22,944 nt of DNA from the NCBI GenBank assembly GCA_016234205.1, contig JACRGN010000218.1, positions 1 to 22,944 on the forward strand, written 5' to 3'. How positions within the stretch are numbered: position 1 is the first letter of the stretch; every line of letters starts with the position of its first letter. Source of the DNA: Nitrospinota bacterium. GTDB lineage: Bacteria > Nitrospinota > Nitrospinia > UBA9942. The notes below the pieces were generated by a model. It did not search any database. It was not told where the DNA came from and saw nothing but the letters and a program-made list of their open reading frames with translations. The translations under genes were made by a program, and so were the position numbers. Positions 13,392 through 20,346 of the stretch are shown here, one piece after another.

Positions 13392-16300
13392 TGCAGAATT
13401 TATAGAAACATCTGAAGATAGTTTTGAAGAATTACTATCTAATTATAAACCTATCAAGTCTCCATGGAAAGAACTGCCCTTCCCTGATTTAAACAACACT
13501 GAAACTATAGCAGAAATAGAAAGGAATCCATACCTTCAAATCCGAACAGTCAAAAAATTTACAAAAGATCTATTAGTTAAAGGGAACTTGAAAGAGGCAT
13601 TTTCGTTAGCAAGGAAACCAATATCAGAAATCGAATCGTTGTTAAAAAGAAACAAGAATCCGCAGTTAATTTCTTTCTTGGTTTTTCTTCACGAAAATAT
13701 CGGATGGCTTGTTAATCAATTACCTAAGGACAAAAAACTACCCTACATAGATATTGGCATTAATTCAATCGAAACCGCCCATAATCTTGGTAAATCTGCC
13801 TATGGAGTAGTCTTATACAATCGTATACACATCTTGACTCAATGGGTAAATCTTCTTACTGCCCAAGGTAGAAAAGAGGTTATTAGCGATTGTCTAAAGG
13901 AAATAGAGAATATAGAAAAAGAATTTTCTAAGCTTCCCGGAATAAGAGGAAGGCTTGGTTTTAACGAGATAAAGAAGACAATTGACTTCAAGATTGCATT
14001 GAATAAATTCTATTATAAAATATCCAGGAAGACAAAATATTCGACATATTCCTTAAAGGCTAAGAAAATCTTAATTAGTGCGCTGGAGGACTGGCTTAAA
14101 TTTTTAAATCCTAGATGGAAATCCAAAGACATAAATTTAGAATACGATTTGAAACCGACCAAGAATTGGACCAAATTTGAGCAAGAAAATGTAGAAAGAG
14201 AGATTAATAAAAAAAGAAAAATAGAACGTACAGTATCCCCGGATAGAGATAGATTTAATGACGAAACAGTGCAACACATAAAAAGCATAATTGTAGAGTT
14301 ACTCTTTGCCGCTGCAAAGGCATATTTAAAACTTGGTCACCATAGTCATGCCCATCGCCTGCTTAGGATTGTAAATATCTATGGTGTGGGAAAGAATGGA
14401 ACTCTGGAACAACGGCTTGATTTTGTTAAAGATATGGCAGATATAGAAGAAAATGAAAATCTATTGAAAGCAATAGACCGGTTAGAACTGATACTGCCGG
14501 AAATAGAGGATGGAAGTAACCATCAGCAGTTAAAAAGATTGCCTGGGTATATTCATAAATTAGAGCAACTTTACAGCAGGATTGGCTTGCAAGATATAGC
14601 AATCTCTCTATGCAAAAGATTTAATATAGAACAAACAGTGAAATTTCAAAAGGATAAAAAAGAGGTAGAAACAGAGGTCGGTTTAGATAAATTGATTGGT
14701 TCAATTAAAGAAAATATTAAAAATGAACGGCCCACTCCTATTATTCATTCTATTGAAAATCTCGATAAATATCTAATGAGTTTGGGATATGAAGATGCAA
14801 TAAATGAGAACTTAGAACAGATAAAAGCCTTAAGGGCGGATGTGAATAGTTTTATAAAAAAGTGGATTCAATTTACTGAACTTAGAGAGATACAACATTT
14901 AAAATATGGTTCGTGCATAGATTCAGGTTTAGTTCCTGATGATACAAAAAGTTATGCAGAGGTATTTTTAAATCTTGCGGTCATTCTTTGTGAAATGTTT
15001 AATCATGCCTTATTGCCCCAATTCTTATACCATCTTGCCAAAAGTCAGAGGGAATTAGAAAAGCCACTCTGGATAAAAAATATGGTGTATTCATGCTTAA
15101 TAGGAGCACAATTTGGCGATCCAGTTAATTTCTTTAAATCATTTAAAGCGATAAAAGGGCTTTTATCTCAAAGCAGGGTTAGTTCAGACGATATTATTAC
15201 AGAATATTTGCGTGCAAAACTGTTTAAGGATACGATTGTTTTCTGTGAAAGGATTATTGAACGAATTGTTTTTGCAAAGGAGAGGTCTGATTTTATAGAG
15301 AAAATATCTCCATATGTTGACATCGCCACTTTTGGTCTATCAGACCTAAATATAATAGAGGACAAAGCCTCATGGATATTCCGAGGGGTTAACCTTCTTA
15401 AGGCTCGCGCATTGACAGGTCTCAGATTAGAGATACCTTCTGAACTAAAAAAGCAAGATTGGCTAAGACTGAAAGAACTTCAACTTTTGGAAAGCGAATT
15501 GATAACTTTAAAAGAGAATAATACAGAAGTGGACAATAAAGTTGATAAGGAGAAGATTCTTCAAGAAAAGTATGAGTTGTTTATTAAGATTAATTGTTTG
15601 GGCATTGGCGGCTGTCCACCAGAGGGCATTAAAAAAGTACTTGATTCCTATAAAGATAAGAAAATCTGTGTGGTTAGCTTTCTCCTGTCAGGCAAAAAAC
15701 TTCTCACCACAGGAGTTAGTAATTACTCTGATACATGGTTTGTGATAAACGAATTTGACGGAGATATTGATGAATTGGCAAAAGGATGCTGGGATGATAT
15801 TGAATGCAAAGGTGACATCGCTGGAGAACACGGTGGTATAAAAAACTTAAAGAAGGCTTTTACTATTTTAGTAAGTCCAATAATAGAACATATTAAAGAG
15901 TCAGAGCTTTTATATATCATCCCCTGTGAAGGATTACATAATTTCCCTTTCCACGCACTCCACGGTTTGATAGATCGGAAAGAGCAATTTCTAATAGAAA
16001 AATATGAAATTACATATTTACCAAGTCCTTTGCTCTTATGTCGTTTATCAAAAGATGATATTCCAGTTATAAATGGAAAAGATAAGGGTTTAGCATTTGG
16101 CTGTATGGGTGATGATATTGGCTGGGAGGAAAGAAAGAAAGAGCTATCAGAATTGGGCATAGTCACTGAGGATAGCCCATCTCATGGATTTAAAAAACTC
16201 ACCGAAAGTAAATATACCCGAAAAGTTCTTTATCTCATCGGACACGGTTATTTACCAGAAAAGGGACAATCGCCATTTAATGCGCGCTTAAGCTTAATTG

Positions 16301-16674
16301 ATACTGGTAAGCCCGATGTAGAAATAAGCGCAAGACAATTTGCAGAACTTGGACCAAAAGCAAGGTTTGTCTTTCTAAATAGCTGTTGGCTCGGTTATGG
16401 AGCAGGTTACGGAAGGGACGCCTACGGTTTCCCATTTAGTATTATCGGATCTGCTAACTCATCTTGTCTGGTTTCAGCTACGAGTGTTGATATTGAGTTT
16501 GCCCATTTTTTTACTAAAATGGTTTTTAAATCCATTTTCCAAGACAGTATTGACCGCTCAACAGCCATTGCACATGCAATAAGGGAAACCATTCAGTCTC
16601 CTTCAAAGACGCAATGGAAAACACCCTATTTCTGGGCTCCATATTTTTTCTATGGGGACTTCAGACCTCTCTGA
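13375..16674 (+). CDS. Helical-repeat (TPR-like) CHAT-domain protease
   Basis: 1,099 aa from a TTG start with AGGAGAAAGGG upstream; no in-frame ATG lies near the N-terminus. Residues 1 to about 730 are almost all helical, with TPR-like pairs such as LLFAAAKAYLKLGHHSHAHR and YIHKLEQLYSRIGLQDIAIS. The C-terminal part (about 740-1099) is a CHAT caspase-like domain: LLYIIPCEGLHNFPFHALHG, IEKYEITYLPSPLLL, catalytic His957 in LIGHGY, catalytic Cys1004 in FLNSCWLG, and the closing WAPYFFYGDF. The 47-residue His-Cys spacing is normal, so it should be active. CHAT proteases typically stay off until the helical part senses a partner, then cut a specific protein. With a sigma factor and HEAT protein in the same operon, one of those is the first substrate to suspect. 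No signal peptide is seen. Confidence 0.88.
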   Translation: MKPKDDAEFIETSEDSFEELLSNYKPIKSPWKELPFPDLNNTETIAEIERNPYLQIRTVKKFTKDLLVKGNLKEAFSLARKPISEIESLLKRNKNPQLISFLVFLHENIGWLVNQLPKDKKLPYIDIGINSIETAHNLGKSAYGVVLYNRIHILTQWVNLLTAQGRKEVISDCLKEIENIEKEFSKLPGIRGRLGFNEIKKTIDFKIALNKFYYKISRKTKYSTYSLKAKKILISALEDWLKFLNPRWKSKDINLEYDLKPTKNWTKFEQENVEREINKKRKIERTVSPDRDRFNDETVQHIKSIIVELLFAAAKAYLKLGHHSHAHRLLRIVNIYGVGKNGTLEQRLDFVKDMADIEENENLLKAIDRLELILPEIEDGSNHQQLKRLPGYIHKLEQLYSRIGLQDIAISLCKRFNIEQTVKFQKDKKEVETEVGLDKLIGSIKENIKNERPTPIIHSIENLDKYLMSLGYEDAINENLEQIKALRADVNSFIKKWIQFTELREIQHLKYGSCIDSGLVPDDTKSYAEVFLNLAVILCEMFNHALLPQFLYHLAKSQRELEKPLWIKNMVYSCLIGAQFGDPVNFFKSFKAIKGLLSQSRVSSDDIITEYLRAKLFKDTIVFCERIIERIVFAKERSDFIEKISPYVDIATFGLSDLNIIEDKASWIFRGVNLLKARALTGLRLEIPSELKKQDWLRLKELQLLESELITLKENNTEVDNKVDKEKILQEKYELFIKINCLGIGGCPPEGIKKVLDSYKDKKICVVSFLLSGKKLLTTGVSNYSDTWFVINEFDGDIDELAKGCWDDIECKGDIAGEHGGIKNLKKAFTILVSPIIEHIKESELLYIIPCEGLHNFPFHALHGLIDRKEQFLIEKYEITYLPSPLLLCRLSKDDIPVINGKDKGLAFGCMGDDIGWEERKKELSELGIVTEDSPSHGFKKLTESKYTRKVLYLIGHGYLPEKGQSPFNARLSLIDTGKPDVEISARQFAELGPKARFVFLNSCWLGYGAGYGRDAYGFPFSIIGSANSSCLVSATSVDIEFAHFFTKMVFKSIFQDSIDRSTAIAHAIRETIQSPSKTQWKTPYFWAPYFFYGDFRPL

Positions 16675-16758
16675 TACGAAAGTTTACTGTTTTAGCAATA
16701 AATAGCCTCTTTAATAAGACCTTCCTCTATTTCCAGTCCTTTGATTAAACTCCCTAAC

Positions 16759-16785
16759 TGTCACAAATCGGAATAAGACGCTTAT
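16759..16785 (+). promoter_or_regulatory. Candidate special promoter B: TGTCACAAAT-N11-GCTTAT
   Basis: TGTCACAAAT (16759-16768) and GCTTAT (16780-16785) are identical in both blocks and spacing to the site before the sigma gene. Six of the 11 spacer bases also match, as does the A-rich tail (AAAAC). It lies in the 217-bp gap after the CHAT gene, about 106 bp before the first gene of the membrane/VWA cluster. Confidence 0.6.
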
Positions 16786-16819
16786 TGAAAAAACAAGGGA
16801 TAAAATGAGAAAAAACAAA

Positions 16820-16846
16820 TAGCACACTGGCTGAAGAATTGCTTAT
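16820..16846 (+). promoter_or_regulatory. Weaker third copy of the motif (CACA-N14-GCTTAT)
   Basis: TAGCACACTG (16820-16829) matches 5 of 10 bases of the first block, including the CACA core. GCTTAT (16841-16846) is exact and at the same distance. It may be a second, weaker promoter in tandem or a chance match. Confidence 0.3.
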
Positions 16847-16891
16847 TAACAATATAAAGGCAACCAGCCTTAGAAAGTGAGGTGAGAAAGC

Positions 16892-17095
16892 ATGGCTATA
16901 AAGGAGAAGACAAGCAAGGATACCAACTGGGTTGAAAGACTCGTAGGCGGCCACCACTTTAAGATCCATATTTGCGACGCGGAAAGGAGTATTTATGTTG
17001 AGAGATTAGGACGGACTCCAGAAGAATCTCGTGAACGAGCGTGGGACTCCTACGGCAAAGACAGGGATGGATCTTCTGGCGGCTCTGGCAAGTAA
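16892..17095 (+). CDS. Small soluble protein of unknown function (67 aa)
   Basis: First gene of the downstream cluster, with GAGGTGAG before the ATG. The sequence has a central stretch HHFKIHICDAERSIYVERLG that could form a beta hairpin, a short helix TPEESRERAWDS, and a flexible tail ending SSGGSGK. No signal peptide, membrane helix or catalytic motif is seen and I do not recognise the family. Its coding reality is supported by the strong ribosome site, the position between the special promoter and the next gene, and a normal codon pattern. It may be a regulator or a small binding partner of the membrane proteins that follow. Confidence 0.6.
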   Translation: MAIKEKTSKDTNWVERLVGGHHFKIHICDAERSIYVERLGRTPEESRERAWDSYGKDRDGSSGGSGK

Positions 17096-17118
17096 CAGGT
17101 AGTAAAACAATGGGTCAT

Positions 17119-17173
17119 GGAGGGGCCAACAGCTTGTAAGTAAGTAAATTAAAAAAACGTCTCTGGCTCCTCC
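17119..17173 (+). other. Possible mRNA hairpin in the 117-bp gap
   Basis: GGAGGGGCC (17119-17127) can pair with GGCTCCTCC (17165-17173) in RNA over 9 bp with one G-U pair, across a 37-nt loop. It lies between the 67-aa gene and the next ribosome site. A competing short hairpin, CTGG-N8-CCAG (17163-17178), overlaps its right arm. It might adjust expression between the two genes. Confidence 0.3.
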
Positions 17174-17212
17174 ACCAGCCCGCACAAAAGGGATTATAAA
17201 GGGGGTGAGAAG

Positions 17213-17572
17213 ATGGACGCAATAGATAAATTTAAACTCGCACTGCCGCGGATCAGGCGGGAAATCGAAGTTTACGAGCTTTATACTGCCCGATTTCAGA
17301 ATGTCAAACACATGGTCAAGGCACATCATTTTTATCAAATTGCAAAAGAGCAATTTGAGAGGGAGTTGAATTCGGTCCGCAACTACCTCAGAGACAATCT
17401 GAAAGGACATCTTAACCATCTGGATGATACATATAATGATTTTTCAAAGCTCCTGATGGATGAAATAATTGATCTTGATTCAGTAACACGGGAAGAAATC
17501 GAGGGTCTCTTAAAGGAGATAGATGTTCTTATAAATATTTCAAAAAACCATCTGGCGTTGTTAAAGCTATAA
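17213..17572 (+). CDS. Helical protein of unknown function (119 aa)
   Basis: Predicted almost entirely alpha-helical, with heptad-like spacing in several stretches (IRREIEVYELYTARFQNVKH, YQIAKEQFERELNSVRNYLR, TREEIEGLLKEIDVLINISK). It could be a three- or four-helix bundle. No membrane segment, signal peptide or catalytic motif is seen, and I do not recognise a family. The ATG follows GGGGGTGAG. The next gene begins 12 bp after its stop, which supports an operon. A cytoplasmic partner of the coiled-coil tails of the next two membrane proteins is one possibility, based only on position and helix content. Confidence 0.65.
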   Translation: MDAIDKFKLALPRIRREIEVYELYTARFQNVKHMVKAHHFYQIAKEQFERELNSVRNYLRDNLKGHLNHLDDTYNDFSKLLMDEIIDLDSVTREEIEGLLKEIDVLINISKNHLALLKL

Positions 17573-17584
17573 GGGGGTGCTGTG

Positions 17585-17997
17585 ATGAAAAAAATAAGCA
17601 TGGCTATAGTGATATTTCTATTATGGGCAAATGCTGCGTACTCCTATGAAACCCTCACCGGTGGCAGCCAATCCATTTTTGATAAATTTGAGGGGGGCTA
17701 TTTCAGCTTTTTTTCATTATCGCCATCTCTGCCTCTCTTGCTGTGTTTAGCACATCAATGCTGGCGAGCATATATTCCACCGTCCTGCGCTACAGACACC
17801 TCACGAAAGAAAAAGAAAGAATTGAAAATGAAATTAACAACTCGGCGACAAATTGCATCACTTTTTCAGATCCGCATGACGGCATTTGTCAGGATGCCAA
17901 AAAAATTGAGGGAGATATAAAAAACACAGAGTCGAGTTTGGATATATTAATGTCGCGACTGAAGAATAATGGAGGTGATAGAAATGGAAAAAGATAA
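17585..17997 (+). CDS. Signal-peptide/TM/coiled-coil protein, frameshifted
   Basis: The first frame from the ATG at 17585 (after GGGGGTG) encodes a signal peptide ending AYS and a short extracytoplasmic stretch to about residue 38 (SIFDKFEGG). It then goes out of register into a low-quality tail. The minus-one frame, open from 17692, encodes LFQLFFIIAISASLAVFSTS, a good membrane helix, and then a charged coiled-coil (YRHLTKEKERIENEI to the stop at 17997). Joining them needs a -1 shift near G6 (17692-17697) or T7 (17708-17714) and gives 137 aa. Options are a sequencing or assembly indel, a real mutation, or programmed -1 slippage: the zero frame reads G-GGG-GGC, a permissive slippery pattern. 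The end overlaps the next start by 14 bp. Confidence 0.6.
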
Positions 17998-18571
17998 TGA
18001 TAAAGGTCATATCGGACAGTACGAAATAAAACGGGCAAATGCAATATCAAGCATTAAAACAGCGATTGAAAAAAATAATTCAGTTCTTGCCAGTCTGAGT
18101 AGTGAGCACGATAACATAAAAGCGAAAGTACTCTCTATGCCATTTGTTATAAGCATTGAAAATGTAAGCGTCGCTGCGGTGAGATATGCTGAGCTCTTAG
18201 ATAAAAAGAAAAAGGTGGATGACAATTTGGATCAGCTGGGGATCATGATAGGGACTAGCAAACTTAATCTGCTTTTCATTAAGGTATGCATTACTATTTT
18301 AATTGTGGGCGGTGTATTGTATCGGATGATGGGGGATAGATCACTGGCAGAGAATGTTCCAAAACTCTTGGAGCTAACCGGGTTCGAATTTACACCTCTT
18401 TCGAATGCTTTGCTTATAGAGGGAATATGCACCGCAATAGCATTCTTTTTTTTATTCCACCACTTTGGCGACAACTATAAAAAAGATAATAGGAAAATAT
18501 TTTTACGGTTCACAATAATTTCCGGTGCACTTACACTGCTCCTGTTTGTCGGATATGCACTTTTATATTAA
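17984..18571 (+). CDS. Three-TM membrane protein with N-terminal coiled coil
   Basis: 195 aa from the ATG at 17984, which sits 5 bases after GGAGGTGA; the in-frame ATG at 17969 lies before that ribosome site and is less likely. Residues 1-95 are charged and helical, probably a cytoplasmic coiled coil (ISSIKTAIEKNNSVLASLSS and AELLDKKKKVDDNLDQL). Membrane helices are at about 97-115, 141-160 and 173-194. The family is not recognised. It overlaps the preceding frameshifted membrane protein gene, and both have membrane helices plus coiled-coil tails, so the two products may form a complex. The secreted VWA gene follows 18 bp later. Confidence 0.72.
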   Translation: MEKDNDKGHIGQYEIKRANAISSIKTAIEKNNSVLASLSSEHDNIKAKVLSMPFVISIENVSVAAVRYAELLDKKKKVDDNLDQLGIMIGTSKLNLLFIKVCITILIVGGVLYRMMGDRSLAENVPKLLELTGFEFTPLSNALLIEGICTAIAFFFLFHHFGDNYKKDNRKIFLRFTIISGALTLLLFVGYALLY

Positions 18572-18589
18572 AAAGAAAGGAGGTGTTAA

Positions 18590-19168
18590 ATGAAAAGATT
18601 GTTTTTAAGTATCTTTATTCTTATGGGAGCTACCATCTCTAATGCCTCGTTTGCCCAGAACTCGTCGCCTGATTTGGTTATAGACATCTCAGGAAGTATG
18701 GCACCACATGCCTCTGCAATTATTGCAATGTCGGAAAAAATTCTTGCGATGTATTCTGATAGTAAGGTCTTCCTTTTTAATGATTTTGTCCAGATAATCA
18801 CTCCCAATCACAAATTATCACGGGTAAAGCCAAATGGTGGAACCGACCTGGGTCAGGCTCTACGAGTGGTATATAAGGAAAGCACTGCGCCAGCAATTAT
18901 CCTCGTCACTGACGGAAAGCCTGATGATGAGAATGTAGCGAGAAAGGAGGGATTAAAACTCAAAGCCAAAGGAATAACCGTCTGTTCATGCTATGTTGGA
19001 GAAGGAGCAATCCCACAAATATTGACTGATATATCGGATTCTTTTATCACCGGTCAAGCCCTTGAAAGTTCTGTTAAGCAATGCCTGCAGAGATTGAAGG
19101 CAAAGGGTATTGTAGATCCGGAAAGAGAAATAGATATCGAAGGTCTAAAAAAGATGTTCAATTATTAA
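18590..19168 (+). CDS. Secreted von Willebrand factor A (VWA) domain protein
   Basis: 192 aa. A signal peptide MKRLFLSIFILMGATISNAS-FAQ leads into a minimal VWA domain. The metal-ion-dependent adhesion site is complete: Asp32-Ile-Ser34-Gly-Ser36 (DLVIDISGSM), Thr85 in NGGTDLGQAL, and Asp108 in IILVTDGKPDD. VWA domains bind partner proteins through a Mg ion. The rest of the protein is short, so it is probably an exported binding or assembly subunit rather than an enzyme. Two cysteines (VCSCYVG) could form a disulphide after export. The ATG has a strong AGGAGGTG site 6 bases away. It is the most recognisable gene of the cluster. A degenerate VWA-like gene follows directly. Confidence 0.88.
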   Translation: MKRLFLSIFILMGATISNASFAQNSSPDLVIDISGSMAPHASAIIAMSEKILAMYSDSKVFLFNDFVQIITPNHKLSRVKPNGGTDLGQALRVVYKESTAPAIILVTDGKPDDENVARKEGLKLKAKGITVCSCYVGEGAIPQILTDISDSFITGQALESSVKQCLQRLKAKGIVDPEREIDIEGLKKMFNY

Positions 19169-19191
19169 AAAAAGAAAGGGGGGATAATTTT

Positions 19192-19902
19192 ATGAGAAAT
19201 ATTATTATAGCTATCATGGTTTCTCTATTGTGTGTAGAGGCAGAGGGATTGGAGCTGGAATTGGAGAAGATACCTTTAGATAAAAGGAGTGTCCTTATAT
19301 TGATGTTGGACGCTGTTGGGGAAAGTTTTGAATGTGAGGAACTCATGCTGAAAAACCGCCAAGCACTGGGCATGCTGCTGTCTCCTGATTCGTTAAATAA
19401 GGCAAATGTGGGGGAAGTCTTTCTGGGTGTGTTTGGAGAAAGGGCAGAGATTAAGTTCAGGGTAGAGGTAGGTAAGGAGGCTGATGCAATAAGGTTCAGA
19501 AGATTTTCAGAAAGGTTAAATCAGGCTCTAAAGGTCATTGATACGCAGCATGTGCCTAAATTTCATGTGCATGGAGACCGTAAGTCTGCACGAGATGCGG
19601 CGGGCGCAATTATGCATGTTAAGCAGTTCATTGAGCAAGAGACATTAATCACCCGATACCATAAAATCAACATTGTTTTTGTAAGTAACATGATGCAGAC
19701 CCTTTCAAAAGAGCAAACTGTAAAGCTACTCAAGCAAAACCCGATAATATTCCCTGATTCAGTTTCAATCATTGCTCTTTCAAAGGCATTTGTCTGTCAG
19801 GATGTTGCCGAAATACAGAAACAGGTATTCATGCCAGAGCTATCAGCATTCTGGAGTTCAGTAGTCAAGGTTAAAGAATTCAAGTTTTACAATTCGTATT
19901 GA
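19192..19902 (+). CDS. Secreted VWA-like protein lacking a canonical MIDAS
   Basis: 236 aa from the ATG at 19192, with GGGGGGA about 7 bases upstream. The N-terminus (MRNIIIAIMVSLLCVEAEG) looks like a signal peptide or short anchor. KRSVLILMLDAVGESFECEE (31-50) sits where a VWA first strand and DxSxS would be, but reads DAVGE. INIVFVSNMMQTLSKEQTVK (159-178) resembles the strand and loop that carry the last MIDAS acidic residue in VWA proteins, here Asn166. A Rossmann-like VWA fold without metal binding is therefore plausible, but the similarity is weak. Upstream in-frame codons extend back to 19081 but overlap the VWA gene, so I reject them. It probably pairs with the neighbouring VWA protein. 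Confidence 0.7.
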   Translation: MRNIIIAIMVSLLCVEAEGLELELEKIPLDKRSVLILMLDAVGESFECEELMLKNRQALGMLLSPDSLNKANVGEVFLGVFGERAEIKFRVEVGKEADAIRFRRFSERLNQALKVIDTQHVPKFHVHGDRKSARDAAGAIMHVKQFIEQETLITRYHKINIVFVSNMMQTLSKEQTVKLLKQNPIIFPDSVSIIALSKAFVCQDVAEIQKQVFMPELSAFWSSVVKVKEFKFYNSY

Positions 19903-19916
19903 AATGTGAGGTTTTT

Positions 19917-20036
19917 ATGGGCGGGCTTGTTATTTTTGCTTTAATACTCTTTTTGGGAGTGTATGGCTGGCGGCTCCTCTATGGGGATTTATGTAATCAT
20001 GCAATTTGCCCCCGGAATCTTGCCAGAACCTCCTGA
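19917..20036 (+). CDS. Tiny single-TM protein with a GxWRL motif (39 aa)
   Basis: ATG at 19917 after GTGAGG; stop TGA at 20034-20036. The sequence starts MGGLVIFALILFLGVYGWRL, one membrane helix ending in YGWRL, followed by a short tail with two cysteines (DLCNHAICPRN). It shares the hydrophobic helix plus G-x-W-R-L pattern with the 53-aa product encoded next, suggesting a pair of related small membrane proteins. Support comes from the ribosome site, the 14-bp spacing after the VWA-like gene, and the motif. Confidence 0.5.
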   Translation: MGGLVIFALILFLGVYGWRLLYGDLCNHAICPRNLARTS

Positions 20037-20094
20037 TAGTGCATCAACTGAGCCACTTACACCTGTGAGTCAAACCCTATAGGGAGAAAATGTA

Positions 20095-20256
20095 ATGTCC
20101 CTGTTTAGCATAATTCTTATTTTAATCATTCTTTTTGGGCTATTTGGTCCTTGGCGATTAATCTGGATTATAATAAAAGGCTTTTTCTGGCTCTTTTTTC
20201 TAACTTTTAGTTTAATATTAATCCTTATATTTACACTATCGCTAAAACTTTTCTAA
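20095..20256 (+). CDS. Tiny two-TM protein with a GxWRL motif (53 aa)
   Basis: ATG at 20095 preceded by AGGGAG 8 bases away; stop TAA at 20254-20256. It begins MSLFSIILILIILFGLFGPW, a first helix ending GPWRL, then a second helix (IWIIIKGFFWLFFLTFSLIL onward) and a short end KLF. It is extremely hydrophobic and lacks charged residues except Arg21, Lys28 and Lys51. Last gene of the plus-strand cluster. Such small proteins can be assembly subunits, toxins or regulators; nothing here decides which. Confidence 0.5.
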   Translation: MSLFSIILILIILFGLFGPWRLIWIIIKGFFWLFFLTFSLILILIFTLSLKLF

Positions 20257-20286
20257 AAAAGACTTTTAAAAATGTTGATAACATTC

Positions 20287-20321
20287 CCCTGAAAAAAAGA
20301 ATTATTTTTTTAAAAACAGGG
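20287..20321. terminator. Possible bidirectional terminator between the island and tsaE
   Basis: CCCTG (20287-20291) pairs with CAGGG (20317-20321) around A-rich and T-rich tracts that can pair further (AAAAAAA with TTTTTTT). It lies between convergent transcription units, where a terminator is expected. The stem is weak and there is no T-run after the closing CAGGG on the plus strand, so the call is tentative. Confidence 0.3.
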
Positions 20322-20346
20322 TATTAAATGAAGGTGGCATTGAGGG

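Noticed and set aside
11536..16674. Type III-E CRISPR (Craspase) locus
   Set aside because: The sigma/CHAT combination is reminiscent, but no gRAMP effector, Cas gene or repeat-spacer array is present on either strand.
17006..17419. Minus-strand open frame across the island gap
   Set aside because: It is antisense to two plus-strand genes with good ribosome sites and shows no recognisable protein pattern.
19081..19191. Longer N-terminus for the VWA-like protein
   Set aside because: This in-frame extension is basic and overlaps the VWA gene in another frame; the ATG at 19192 has a ribosome site and a signal-like start.
10554..20346. Integrated prophage or conjugative element
   Set aside because: No integrase, terminase, capsid, relaxase or coupling protein was found, and no direct repeats were recognised at the island ends.
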